From positions 69,689 to 133,688 of the forward strand of contig NZ_LUAV01000002.1 of NCBI RefSeq assembly GCF_002078505.1: a stretch of DNA of 64,000 nucleotides. The letters run 5' to 3'. Of the stretch, positions 28,885 to 37,597 are shown one piece after another; within the stretch, counting starts at the first letter, position 1, and every line of letters begins with the position of its first letter. The stretch is from Ensifer aridi (GTDB lineage: Bacteria; Pseudomonadota; Alphaproteobacteria; Rhizobiales; Rhizobiaceae). Below the pieces are notes generated by a model that was not told the DNA's origin, made no database searches, and worked only from the letters and a program-made list of their open reading frames with translations. The translations under genes were made by a program, and so were the position numbers.

Positions 28885-29316
28885 ATGAGAGCCATTCGTA
28901 ACAATTCTCTCCTGGCCGGGATCGCCGTAGCCGTCTCCTTAGCTTCGGGTCCCGGTTTCGCTGAGACGTTGAAATTCAAGGCCGACCTCAGGGGATCAAG
29001 CGAAGTGCCGCCTAATGACAGTGCCGGCCGCGGAACGGCGAACATTTCCTTCGACACTGACACGAAGAAATTGACATGGACTGTGAACTCGAGCGGTTTG
29101 TCCGGAGAAGCCACGGCAGCGCACTTTCATGGACCGGCGGCCGTGAGTGAAAATGCCGGGCCGGTTGTCGATGTCTCGAACGCGCTCGCTTCCGGATCCG
29201 CTGAAATCACCGAGAAACATCTGGCGGATTTGCAGGCTGGAAGGTGGTATCTCAACATCCACACGGAAAAGTTCCCGGACGGAGAGATCCGCGGGCAAGT
29301 GGAAAAAGCACAATAA
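28885..29316 (+). CDS. Exported CHRD-domain protein
   Basis: The product is 143 residues. A signal peptide (AVSLASGPGFAET) is followed by one CHRD domain: FKADLRGSSEVPPNDSAGRGTA, the AAHFHGPA turn, and WYLNIHTEKFPDGEIRGQV at the end. This domain was first seen in chordin and is common in small secreted bacterial proteins of unknown role. A GGAGG-like site precedes the ATG. It faces right between two leftward operons and is probably monocistronic. Confidence 0.9.
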   Translation: MRAIRNNSLLAGIAVAVSLASGPGFAETLKFKADLRGSSEVPPNDSAGRGTANISFDTDTKKLTWTVNSSGLSGEATAAHFHGPAAVSENAGPVVDVSNALASGSAEITEKHLADLQAGRWYLNIHTEKFPDGEIRGQVEKAQ

Positions 29317-29386
29317 CAGCGCCAGCGCCGCTTCGATCATTCGGCGCGCCAAGCGGCGCGACGGCTCGAACAAGCGTTCATGGCGA

Positions 29387-30397
29387 TCATTGACCGGAGA
29401 TGATCACCCGACCATCGGCATCGAAGCGATGCATGCCGCCGATGACCGGCGTCGCGTGCACGATATCGTCGGCGGCGTAGCGGTGTTCGCCGAAGAGCCG
29501 GACGGTCAATGGGCCGACCTCGTCGGATTCGAGGTAGACGATCGTGTCCGCGCCCAGGTGCTCGACATGAATCACCTTACCCCGCCACTGGCCGCTGTCG
29601 CGGGAAAGCCCGATGTGTTCCGGCCGAATGCCGATCGTCTTCGCCGCACCGTCGCCGAGCTTCGCGCCGTCGATGAAATTCATCTGCGGCGAGCCGATGA
29701 AGCCCGCGACGAAGAGGTTGGCGGGACGGTTGTAGAGTTCCATCGGCGAGCCGACCTGCTCGATGCGCCCCGCGTTGAGCACGACGATCTTGTCGGCAAG
29801 CGTCATCGCCTCGACCTGGTCATGGGTGACATAGATCATCGTCGCCTTCAGGCTGCGGTGCAGACGGGCGATCTCGAGCCGCGTGTTGACGCGCAGCGCC
29901 GCGTCGAGGTTCGAAAGCGGCTCGTCGAAGAGGAAGAGCTTCGGCTCGCGCACGATCGCGCGGCCGATCGCCACGCGCTGCCGCTGGCCGCCGGAAAGCT
30001 CGGCCGGGCGGCGTGCAAGATAGGGTTCGAGCGACAGCATGCCCGCCGCCTTGGCGACTTTTTCCTCGACCTCGACCTTGGGCGCGCCAGCCTGCTTCAA
30101 GCCCAGGCCCATATTGTCCTTGACCGTCAGGTGCGGATAGAGCGCGTAGGACTGGAACACCATAGCGATGCCGCGCTTGGCGGGCGCGACGTGGCCGACT
30201 TCGACGCCGTCGATCTGCACGCTGCCCGAGGTCGCGTCCTCGAGGCCGGCGATGGTGCGCAGGAGGGTCGATTTTCCGCAGCCGGACGGTCCGACGAAGA
30301 TGACGAACTCGCCATCGTTTACATCGAGATCGATTCCCTTCAGCACCTCATGAGCGCCGAAAGCCTTGCGGATGGATTTGAGTTGCAGTGATCCCAC
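29387..30397 (-). CDS. ABC sugar transporter ATP-binding protein (MalK/UgpC type)
   Basis: The product is 336 residues. Walker A is GPSGCGKST, the signature is [14 protein letters not shown], Walker B is [12 protein letters not shown], and the switch His is in VTHDQVEA. The C-terminal OB-type regulatory domain (about 235-336) is typical of the carbohydrate-uptake family CUT1. It is the last gene of the murQ-ABC operon and energises the two permeases upstream. Confidence 0.95.
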   Translation of the reverse strand: MGSLQLKSIRKAFGAHEVLKGIDLDVNDGEFVIFVGPSGCGKSTLLRTIAGLEDATSGSVQIDGVEVGHVAPAKRGIAMVFQSYALYPHLTVKDNMGLGLKQAGAPKVEVEEKVAKAAGMLSLEPYLARRPAELSGGQRQRVAIGRAIVREPKLFLFDEPLSNLDAALRVNTRLEIARLHRSLKATMIYVTHDQVEAMTLADKIVVLNAGRIEQVGSPMELYNRPANLFVAGFIGSPQMNFIDGAKLGDGAAKTIGIRPEHIGLSRDSGQWRGKVIHVEHLGADTIVYLESDEVGPLTVRLFGEHRYAADDIVHATPVIGGMHRFDADGRVIISGQ

Positions 30398-30412
30398 GTG
30401 TTGCCCTCTTGA

Positions 30413-31477
30413 TTAAAGCTTGACCGGCTTACCGATGCGCACGCTTTCGTCCGCCGCCAGGCAGATCTTCAGCGACTGCACCGCATCATTCATATGCCGG
30501 TCGAGATCGATGTCTTCGCGGATGGCCTTCAGCACGAAGGCCTGCTCGCGGTTGCAGAGTTCCTGGTGGCCGGGTTCCCCTTCCATCGTCAGGTCCTCGT
30601 CCGATGTGAGGAAGCGTCCGTCCGGGCCGGTCGCGGCGCTGTGCAGGCGGATGACGGCGGTCTTGGTGTGCACGTCGATGTCGTCGGACTTGGCCTTCTC
30701 ATCCATGACGATGGACACCGAACCGTTCGGCGAGATCACGTCCTTCACGAAGAAGGCGGTCTCCGACATCATCGGCCCCCAGCCGGCCTCGTACCAGCCA
30801 ACCGAGCCGTCCTCGAAAACGACCTGCAGATGCCCGTAATTGTACATGTCTGACGCGATCTCGTCCGAGAGCCTCAAGCCCATGCCGCGCACCTCGACCG
30901 GTTTCGCGTCAGTGATCTGGCACATGACGTCGACATAGTGAACGCCGCAGTCGACGATCGGCGAGGTCGTCTGCATCAAAGACTTGTGCGTCGCCCAGGT
31001 CTCGCCGCTCGACTGTTGGTTCAGGTTCATGCGGAAAACATAAGGGCCACCGAGTTTGCGGGCTTCCGCGATCAGCCGCATCCAGGATGGGTGATGGCGC
31101 AGGATATAGCCGATCACCAGCTTGCGGCCGTTGGCTCGGGCGCAGGCGACGACCCGCTCGGCATCGGCGACCGTGGTCGCCAGCGGCTTCTCGACGAAGA
31201 CATGGCAGCCTGCCTCCATGGCCGTCACCGCATAGGCGGCGTGGCTGTCCGAATAGGTGTTGATCGAGCAGAGCTCCGGCCTCAGTTCGAGAAGCGCCTC
31301 GTTGAAGGAGGGGAGGATCTCGTAGCCCGCGAGTTGCTCCGGAAGCTCGACCTTCGAGCGGTTGACGAGGCCGGCGATCTCGAAGCCGGGATTTTCGTGA
31401 TAGGCGAGGGCATGGCTGCGGCCCATATTGCCGAGGCCGGCTACGAGAACGCGGATGGGATTTTCGGAAGGACTCAC
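30413..31477 (-). CDS. Gfo/Idh/MocA-family oxidoreductase
   Basis: The product is 354 residues. The N-terminal Rossmann fold has VLVAGLGNMG, and VFVEKPLATT is the conserved EKP segment. The C-terminal dimer domain is normal. The start is a GTG at 31477 whose GTGA overlaps the permease stop (31474-31476), so translation is coupled. The NAD(P)-linked reaction is unknown; being inside an amino-sugar importer operon, it probably oxidises, reduces or epimerises the imported sugar (inference). Confidence 0.88.
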   Translation of the reverse strand: MSPSENPIRVLVAGLGNMGRSHALAYHENPGFEIAGLVNRSKVELPEQLAGYEILPSFNEALLELRPELCSINTYSDSHAAYAVTAMEAGCHVFVEKPLATTVADAERVVACARANGRKLVIGYILRHHPSWMRLIAEARKLGGPYVFRMNLNQQSSGETWATHKSLMQTTSPIVDCGVHYVDVMCQITDAKPVEVRGMGLRLSDEIASDMYNYGHLQVVFEDGSVGWYEAGWGPMMSETAFFVKDVISPNGSVSIVMDEKAKSDDIDVHTKTAVIRLHSAATGPDGRFLTSDEDLTMEGEPGHQELCNREQAFVLKAIREDIDLDRHMNDAVQSLKICLAADESVRIGKPVKL

Positions 31478-32313
31478 TTGACCGCTCCTGCCGTGATGCC
31501 GCGGATCAACTGCCGCGAGAAGATGACGTAGAGGACGAGTACGGGGAAGATCGCCAGCGACAGTGCGGACAGGACCGCATTCCAGTTGGTGACGAACTGC
31601 CCGATGAAGATTTGCGATCCGAGCGTGACGGTCTTCGTCGTCTCCGCCGGCGCGAGGATCAGCGGGAACCATAGATCGTTCCAGATCGGGATCATGGTGA
31701 AGACGGCGACCGTCGCCATGGCCGGGCGGACGAGCGGCAGCACCAGCCGGAAGAAGATCGCATATTCCGAAAGCCCGTCTATGCGCCCGGCGTTCTTCAG
31801 GTCGTCCGACACGGTGCGCATGAACTCCGAGAGGATGAAGACCGCGAGCGGCAGGCCCTGTGCCGTATAGACGAGGATCAGGGCGGTCAGCGTATTGACG
31901 AGGTTCGCCGCCACCATGCCCTGGAGGATCGCGACCGTTCCGAGGCGGATCGGGATCATGATGCCGAGAGCGAGATAGAGTCCCATCAAAGCGTTGCCGC
32001 GGAAGCGATATTCGGAAAGGGCGAAGGCGGCCATGGCGCCGAAGAGCAGCACGAGCGCGATCGACACGACGGTGACGATGACGCTGTTCTGGAAATATCC
32101 GAGGAAATCGCCCTGCTTCAGTACGGTCTCATAGCCGATCAGGCTGAAGGTTTCGGGTGTCGGGATCGCCAGGGGCTCGCGAAAGATCGCGTTGCGGCTC
32201 TTGAACGAGTTGACGATCGTCAGGAACACCGGAAACAACGCCACGAGCGTATAGGCGATCAGGGCGGCATGGACCGCGCCGGTGCGGAAGAGGGAGGTGC
32301 GTGCTTTCGACAT
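31474..32313 (-). CDS. ABC sugar transporter permease (MalG type)
   Basis: The product is 279 residues with six membrane helices. The cytoplasmic EAA-like loop, which contacts the ATPase, is seen as DDLKNAGRIDGLSEYAIFFRLVLPLVRP. It forms the inner-membrane channel with the partner permease, 12 bp upstream, and overlaps the oxidoreductase gene by 4 bp. Confidence 0.94.
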   Translation of the reverse strand: MSKARTSLFRTGAVHAALIAYTLVALFPVFLTIVNSFKSRNAIFREPLAIPTPETFSLIGYETVLKQGDFLGYFQNSVIVTVVSIALVLLFGAMAAFALSEYRFRGNALMGLYLALGIMIPIRLGTVAILQGMVAANLVNTLTALILVYTAQGLPLAVFILSEFMRTVSDDLKNAGRIDGLSEYAIFFRLVLPLVRPAMATVAVFTMIPIWNDLWFPLILAPAETTKTVTLGSQIFIGQFVTNWNAVLSALSLAIFPVLVLYVIFSRQLIRGITAGAVK

Positions 32314-32325
32314 CCGGGATCCTCC

Positions 32326-33273
32326 TCAGAACTGATAACGGCGCATGCGGCGCTGGATGACGAAGAGATAGAGTGAGACGCCGGCGAGAATGATGAGGAA
32401 CATGATCGCAGCGATCGTCGCGCCCATCGAGCGGTCGCCGAGCTGGAGCTGGAAACCGAAGAAGGTGCGGTAGAGCAGCGTGCCGAGGATGTCCGTCGAC
32501 CCGTCCGGTCCGGCGAGCGCGCCCTGCACCGTGTAGATCAGGTCGAAGGCATTGAAGTTGCCGACGAAGGTGAGGATCGAGACGATGCCGATGGCCGGCA
32601 ATATCAAGGGCAGCTTGATCTTCCAGAACTGGCTCCAGCCGGTTACGCCGTCGAGCTCCGCCGCCTCGATCACCTCGTCGGGAATGTTGAGGAGCGCCGC
32701 ATAGATCAGCATCATCGGGATGCCGATATATTGCCAGACCGAGATCAAGGAAACGGCGATCAGCGCCGAGTCGGGCCGCCCGAGCCAGGGCGCGAACAGC
32801 CATTTCAGCCCGACGACATCCATGAGGTAAGGCGCGACACCCCAGATCGGCGACAGGATCAGCTTCCAGATGAAGCCGACGATGACGAAGGACAAGAGCG
32901 TCGGTAGAAAGATCGCGGTGCGATAGAAGGCGCTGAAGCGCAGCTTCGGGATCGACAGCATGGCGGCGAGCGCAATGCCGATCGGGTTCTGCACGGCCAT
33001 GTGGATGAGGAAGAAGACGAAATTGTTCTTCAGCGCATTCCAGAAATCCGACGCCCAGCGCGGGTCGCCGAAGAGCACCTTGAAATTGCCGAGGCCCACG
33101 AAGGTGTATTGACCGTCGACCGTGTTGTAGAAGGACTGGCGCAGTGTCTCGATCAGCGGCAGGATCATCACCGCCGTGTAGACGGCGAGTGCCGGCAGCA
33201 GGAAGACGAGGATGTGCCAGCGCCGAGGGCGCTTCAGCTCACTGACGTCCGTTGTAGTCTCGCGTGGATTCAT
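32326..33273 (-). CDS. ABC sugar transporter permease (MalF type)
   Basis: The product is 315 residues from the ATG at 33273 (MNPRETTTD); the longer frame to 33696 runs into the binding-protein gene. It has six membrane helices and the EAA loop EVIEAAELDGVTGWSQFWKI. It is separated from the binding-protein gene by 244 bp containing a hairpin, an arrangement that usually lets the binding protein be made in excess. Confidence 0.94.
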   Translation of the reverse strand: MNPRETTTDVSELKRPRRWHILVFLLPALAVYTAVMILPLIETLRQSFYNTVDGQYTFVGLGNFKVLFGDPRWASDFWNALKNNFVFFLIHMAVQNPIGIALAAMLSIPKLRFSAFYRTAIFLPTLLSFVIVGFIWKLILSPIWGVAPYLMDVVGLKWLFAPWLGRPDSALIAVSLISVWQYIGIPMMLIYAALLNIPDEVIEAAELDGVTGWSQFWKIKLPLILPAIGIVSILTFVGNFNAFDLIYTVQGALAGPDGSTDILGTLLYRTFFGFQLQLGDRSMGATIAAIMFLIILAGVSLYLFVIQRRMRRYQF

Positions 33274-33481
33274 CGGCCTCTGGCCCGTTCTAACCGGCTG
33301 GCTCCTGGCGCAGCCTCGATGTCGCTCGAAATGGGGCGCGTTTCCTGTCGCGCGCCTCGGCTGATACGCCGCTGCGGGCGCGGAGAAGTCGGCCTTGCCA
33401 ACGTGCCGGTCGCTCGCGCATCCAAGCATAAGCTGCGGCGTTGTGCCCGCGGGAAGATTAACTCCGGCGCGGGGGAGCAAC

Positions 33482-33511
33482 AGGGGCGCGCGGCTGCGGC
33501 CACACGCCCCT
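33482..33511 (-). terminator. Hairpin after the sugar-binding-protein gene
   Basis: On the minus strand AGGGGCGTG ... CGCGCCCCT (33503-33511 with 33482-33490) begins 6 bp after the stop codon and has no long T-run. It probably protects the upstream message or causes partial termination rather than a full stop. Confidence 0.55.
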
Positions 33512-33517
33512 ACAAGT

Positions 33518-34777
33518 TTACTTCGCCGGCTTGTACCAGCTATCGAGGCCGTCCTGCAGCTTCTTGGCTGCGTCTTCGGGCGTCTGGGTGCCGTTGATGA
33601 CGTTGGCCGATGCCACCCAGGTCTCGTTTTCGAGGTTGGGCGTCCCGCGCGACAGGATCTGATAGGTCGAGCGGATCGTCGGCTTGCACTTCTCACGCCA
33701 GGAGACGAATTCCTGGGCGAGCGGATCGGTCATCTTCACCGCCGTCGAGTTGAGGCTGAAGAAGCCCGGCAGGGCATTCGCGTAGATCTCCGCGAATTCC
33801 GGCGAAGCGACCCAGGTGAGGAAGGTCTTGGCGGCCTCCGCGTTCGGGCTCTTGGCATTGAGGCCGATGCCGATGTCGTTATGGTCGGAAATGTAGCAGG
33901 TGTCTCCGGCCTTCTTCACCGGCGGCGGGAAGGCGCCCATCTTGAACTGTGCCTGGGTGTTGAAGCCCGCGATCTCCCAGGAGCCGGCCGGATAGATCGA
34001 CGCGCGGCCAAGGGTGAAGAGGTTCTGGCTATCCGGATAGGTCTGCGCTTCGAAGCCGTCGCCGAGATAGTCCTTCCATTTAGCAAGAACGCGGAACGGC
34101 TCGACCCAGGGCTCGTCGGTGAGCTTCTGCTCGCCCTTGATCAGCGCCAGGCGCCCTTCCTCGCCCTTCCAGTAGTTCGGCCCGATATTCTGGTAGCCCA
34201 TGGTGGCGGCTTCCCAGAGATCCTTCGTGCCCATCGCCATCGGAATGTAGTTGCCGTCGGCCTTGATCTTGTCGAGGGCGGCGAAGAATTCCTCTTCCGT
34301 CGTCGGCACGGAAATGCCGAGCTGGTCGAAGGCGTCCTTGTTGTAGATGAAGCCGTGGATAACCGATGCCATCGGCACGCAGAAGGTCGTCTTGCCGTCG
34401 TCGGTCGTCCAGGCGGACTTGGCGACATCAGAGAAGTTCTCCATTCCGGCGAGCCCGGTCAGGTCGGCAAGATGCTTCTTGTTGTACAGCTCGAGCGAGG
34501 CGTCGAAGGGACGGCAGGTGATGAGGTCGCCTGCGGAGCCCGCGTCGAGCTTAGCGTTCAAGGCGGCGTTGTATTCGGTCGGGGCGGACGGCGAGAAGAC
34601 CACCTTGATGCCGGGGTTCTTCGCCTCGAAGGCCGGGATCAGCTTTTCCTGCCAGATCGCCAGGTCGTCATTGCGCCAGCTCTCGATCGTGAGTGTCACG
34701 TCCTGCGCCTCGGCAAGCCCGGCCGAGCCGAGAATGCTCGATGCGAGCAGCAAGCCTTTCATTGTTGTGCGGGTCAT
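33518..34777 (-). CDS. ABC transporter sugar-binding protein (family 1)
   Basis: The product is 419 residues. A signal peptide (LLLASSILGSAGLAEA) is followed by a two-lobed family 1 solute-binding protein, with the start VTLTIESWRNDDLAIWQEKLIPAFEAKNPGIKV. It binds the sugar in the periplasm and passes it to the permeases. It lies between murQ and the permease genes, so amino sugars such as MurNAc, GlcNAc or a GlcNAc-MurNAc saccharide are the best guess for the ligand (inference). Confidence 0.93.
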   Translation of the reverse strand: MTRTTMKGLLLASSILGSAGLAEAQDVTLTIESWRNDDLAIWQEKLIPAFEAKNPGIKVVFSPSAPTEYNAALNAKLDAGSAGDLITCRPFDASLELYNKKHLADLTGLAGMENFSDVAKSAWTTDDGKTTFCVPMASVIHGFIYNKDAFDQLGISVPTTEEEFFAALDKIKADGNYIPMAMGTKDLWEAATMGYQNIGPNYWKGEEGRLALIKGEQKLTDEPWVEPFRVLAKWKDYLGDGFEAQTYPDSQNLFTLGRASIYPAGSWEIAGFNTQAQFKMGAFPPPVKKAGDTCYISDHNDIGIGLNAKSPNAEAAKTFLTWVASPEFAEIYANALPGFFSLNSTAVKMTDPLAQEFVSWREKCKPTIRSTYQILSRGTPNLENETWVASANVINGTQTPEDAAKKLQDGLDSWYKPAK

Positions 34778-34828
34778 TCAGGTTCTCCCTCTTATAAGCG
34801 CCGTCACGGCGCGGTTTGGATCCCAGTT

Positions 34829-35728
34829 TCACTGCCGCGAGACGATCTCCATCGCTCGGCGCAAATTCTGTTTGGTATTTTGAAGTGCCGCTTCGGCCTC
34901 GGCTACGTCCCTCGCTCCGGAGGCGAGCAGGATCGCGACCTTGACCGAGCCGGAGGCGAGGCTGATCAGCCGGCCGGCCTCGGCCGCGCCGACGCCGGTC
35001 ACGTCCGAGACGATCCGGATTGCCCGGCCGCGCAGCTTGATGTTGTCGGCGCGCAGGTTGACCATGTGGCCATCGAGCACATGGCCGAGGTGGATGCCGA
35101 CCAGCGTCGAAAACATGTTGAAGGCAATCTTCTGCGCGGTTCCCGCGCCCATGCGCGTCGAGCCGGACACCACCTCCGGCGGCGTCTGCAGTAGGATCGC
35201 GACGTCGGCGCCGTCGAAGAGGGCCGCGCCGGCATTGTTCGCCATGGCGACGACCTTCGCGCCGCGCTTTTTGGCTTCGTCGGCGGCGGCGAGCGCGTAG
35301 GGAGTGGAGCCGCTGGCGGAGACGGAGATCAGGCAGTCGCCGGCTCCGATGCCGGCGTCACGCACGTCGGCGCGCGCAAGCTCCATGTCGTCCTCGTAGC
35401 CGCCCGCAAGATCGGCGAGGCTCCGAGCGCCCCCGGCAAGCAGTATGACGATCTGTTCTTTCGGGATGCCATAGGTGCCGGGCAGTTCGAGCGCGTCGGC
35501 CATGGCCATCAGGCCGGAGCTTCCGGCCCCGACATAGGCAAGCCGTCCGCCGGCGGCAAGAACTTCCGAGGCAAGTGCGGCCGCCGCGGCGATCGGCTCG
35601 ATCGCCTGATCGACGGATTTCGCCGCGGCCTGCTGGCCGGAGGCAAGCAGGCGGAGGGCCAGCGCCGAATGCATGACATCCAGGCCCTTGGCATTGTCGT
35701 GGCGCTCTTCGGTCTTGGCTGCGGGCAT
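34829..35728 (-). CDS. murQ: N-acetylmuramic acid 6-phosphate etherase
   Basis: The product is 299 residues. It cleaves the lactyl ether of MurNAc-6-phosphate to give GlcNAc-6-phosphate and D-lactate. A SIS fold is present with GAGSSGLMAMADALELPGTYG, which keeps the catalytic Glu (E. coli E83), and YEDDMELA keeps the second Glu (E114). The signature STRMGAGTAQKIAFNM is also present. The ATG at 35728 has a GAGGAG site 9 bp upstream; the frame to 35761 has none. It is the first gene of the leftward operon and is divergent from the kinase gene. Confidence 0.93.
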   Translation of the reverse strand: MPAAKTEERHDNAKGLDVMHSALALRLLASGQQAAAKSVDQAIEPIAAAAALASEVLAAGGRLAYVGAGSSGLMAMADALELPGTYGIPKEQIVILLAGGARSLADLAGGYEDDMELARADVRDAGIGAGDCLISVSASGSTPYALAAADEAKKRGAKVVAMANNAGAALFDGADVAILLQTPPEVVSGSTRMGAGTAQKIAFNMFSTLVGIHLGHVLDGHMVNLRADNIKLRGRAIRIVSDVTGVGAAEAGRLISLASGSVKVAILLASGARDVAEAEAALQNTKQNLRRAMEIVSRQ

Positions 35729-35754
35729 GACAACGTTCTCCTCTTCGGGAATTA

Positions 35755-35906
35755 ATGCCAAAAAAATACCACTTGTCTAGGAGAAATTTAACTTTTGATA
35801 CCAGAAAACACTTCTCGTCGAAATTTATCAAGTAAAATCAAGCACGTAATTCGAATTGATTATCTTTGGTCGAAATGGCGCTTGGTTAATGGTATTTTTT
35901 TGGTAT
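35755..35906. promoter_or_regulatory. Divergent promoter region with paired TGGTAT direct repeats (probable GntR operators)
   Basis: On the plus strand TGGTAT occurs at 35890-35895 and 35901-35906, exactly 11 bp apart with T5 between. On the minus strand the same unit (TGGTAT 35766-35771, TGGCAT 35755-35760) repeats with the same 11-bp period. A further minus-strand TGGTAT lies at about 35798-35803. Each pair lies within 27 bp of one of the divergent start codons. The GntR protein at 36809 is the likely binder (inference). Confidence 0.6.
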
Positions 35907-35927
35907 CTTGGGGGAACGGAGGTGTCC

Positions 35928-36812
35928 ATGACGTTTTACCTGATCGGAATCGATGGTGGCGGAACGAGCTGCCGCGCGGCCGTTGCGCTCCCGGACGGTC
36001 GCATCCTCGGCCGCGGAAAAGCGGGCGCCGCCAATATTCTCACCGATCCCGAAACGGCGCTGCAGAATATCACCGATGCGGCGCGCGCCGCCTTCGAGGA
36101 TGCGGGGCTCGATCCGGCTGGCATCACGGCATCGCGCGCCATTCTCGGCGTGGCGGGCCACAACGTCGGTGACGCCGTTCATTACGTGAAAAGGCGGCTT
36201 CCCTTTGCCGTTGCGGACATCGAATCCGATGGGTTGATCGCCCTTCAAGGCGCCCTAGGCGATAAGAACGGCGCGGTCGCGATCCTCGGAACCGGCACCA
36301 TTTATATCGCCCGCGAAGGAGATGCGGTCAGCTATATCGGCGGTTGGGGTTTCACGATCGGCGATCACGGCAGCGGCGCGCGCATCGGCCATGCCCTCCT
36401 GCAGGAAAGCCTGCTCGCCTATGACGGCATCCATGTGGGTTCGGCGGTGACGGATTCCGTGCTTTCCGAGTTCAACAACGATCCGCGCGACGTCGTCGAT
36501 TTCGCGCGCCTGGCCAAGCCCGGCGAGTTCGGGCGCTATGCGCCGCGCGTCTTCGACCACGCCGAGCATGGCGATCCGGTGGCGCTGCGCCTCATCAAGG
36601 CAGCTGCGACCACCGTGGACGAGGCGCTCGACGTGGTGGTCTCGAGGGGGAGCCGGACGATCTGCCTGCTCGGCGGGCTCGCGCCGCTCTATCGCCGTTG
36701 GCTTGCCGAGCGGCACCAGCCGCTTTTCGTCGAGGCGGAGGCCGATGCTCTGACCGGTGCAGTCGCGCTCGCTGCCGCCCGCTTCGGATCCCGGCCGGAG
36801 GTCTCTGCATGA
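35928..36812 (+). CDS. BadF/BadG-family sugar kinase (MurNAc/GlcNAc kinase, MurK-like)
   Basis: The product is 294 residues of the actin-fold ATPase family. The phosphate-1 loop is LIGIDGGGTSCRAAV, phosphate-2 is AILGTGT, and adenosine contacts lie in CLLGGLAP. BadF-family MurK of Clostridium phosphorylates MurNAc and GlcNAc at O6. Placement opposite murQ makes that reaction likely here: it would supply MurNAc-6-P for MurQ and GlcNAc-6-P for NagA. The ATG at 35928 has GGAGG upstream. Its stop overlaps the gntR start (ATGA). Confidence 0.88.
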   Translation: MTFYLIGIDGGGTSCRAAVALPDGRILGRGKAGAANILTDPETALQNITDAARAAFEDAGLDPAGITASRAILGVAGHNVGDAVHYVKRRLPFAVADIESDGLIALQGALGDKNGAVAILGTGTIYIAREGDAVSYIGGWGFTIGDHGSGARIGHALLQESLLAYDGIHVGSAVTDSVLSEFNNDPRDVVDFARLAKPGEFGRYAPRVFDHAEHGDPVALRLIKAAATTVDEALDVVVSRGSRTICLLGGLAPLYRRWLAERHQPLFVEAEADALTGAVALAAARFGSRPEVSA

Positions 36813-37573
36813 ATCAGCAGCTTGCCGCCATCCTGCCGCTCGAGGGCCTGCAGTCGGGCGGCGCGGGCCCGCTCTATCTCAAACTCAGGCAGTCGCTCGA
36901 AGAGGCGATCCTCTCGGGCAAGCTCAATCATGGCGATGCGCTGCCGCCGGAGAGGGACCTCGCCGACTACGCCAATGTCAGCCGCGTGACCGTGCGCAAG
37001 GCCGTGGACGACCTCGTGCGCGACGGACTGCTGGTGCGCCGGCACGGCTCCGGCACCTTCGTCGTCCGGCCCGTGTCGCGCGTCGAACAGTCGCTCTCTC
37101 GGCTCACCTCGTTTACCGAGGACATGGCTCGGCGCGGCCTCAACACGCGGGCGGAGTGGCTGGAGCGGGGGCTCTTTCATCCCTCGCCCGACGAGATGAT
37201 GACGCTCGGCCTTGCGGCCGACGCCCTGGTCGCCCGCCTCGGCCGCTTGCGCATCGCCGATGATATGCCGCTTGCGATCGAGCGCGCCTGCGTCTCGGCG
37301 GAATTCGTCCCCGATCCGCTCGCTGTCACCTCGTCTCTCTATGCCGCGCTCGAAAAGAAGCATGCCCGGCCGGTCCGCGCCGTGCAGCGCATCTCCGCCT
37401 GCAACATCAAGGACCCGGATGCTTCGATGCTCGGCGTCCCCGTCGGCGCCGCCGGCCTTTCGATCGAGCGCGTCTCCTATCTCGCGTCGGGGCGCGTCGT
37501 TGAATTCACCCGTTCACTCTACCGGGGCGACACCTATGATTTCGTCGCGGAGCTGACGATCCCGGAAAGCTGA
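36809..37573 (+). CDS. GntR-family (HutC subfamily) regulator of amino-sugar genes
   Basis: The product is 254 residues. The winged helix is at about 25-95 (LPPERDLADYANVSRVTVRKAVDDL, then RRHGSGTFV), and the effector domain is of the UTRA type (ERVSYLASGRVVEFTRSLYRGDTYDF). This is the subfamily of NagR and DasR, which sense GlcN-6-P or GlcNAc-6-P. It is translationally coupled to the kinase (ATGA overlap at 36809-36812) and followed by the deaminase and nagA genes. It probably controls both divergent operons. Confidence 0.92.
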   Translation: MNQQLAAILPLEGLQSGGAGPLYLKLRQSLEEAILSGKLNHGDALPPERDLADYANVSRVTVRKAVDDLVRDGLLVRRHGSGTFVVRPVSRVEQSLSRLTSFTEDMARRGLNTRAEWLERGLFHPSPDEMMTLGLAADALVARLGRLRIADDMPLAIERACVSAEFVPDPLAVTSSLYAALEKKHARPVRAVQRISACNIKDPDASMLGVPVGAAGLSIERVSYLASGRVVEFTRSLYRGDTYDFVAELTIPES

Positions 37574-37597
37574 GGCTTAGGCTCTCAAGGAAAGGAC

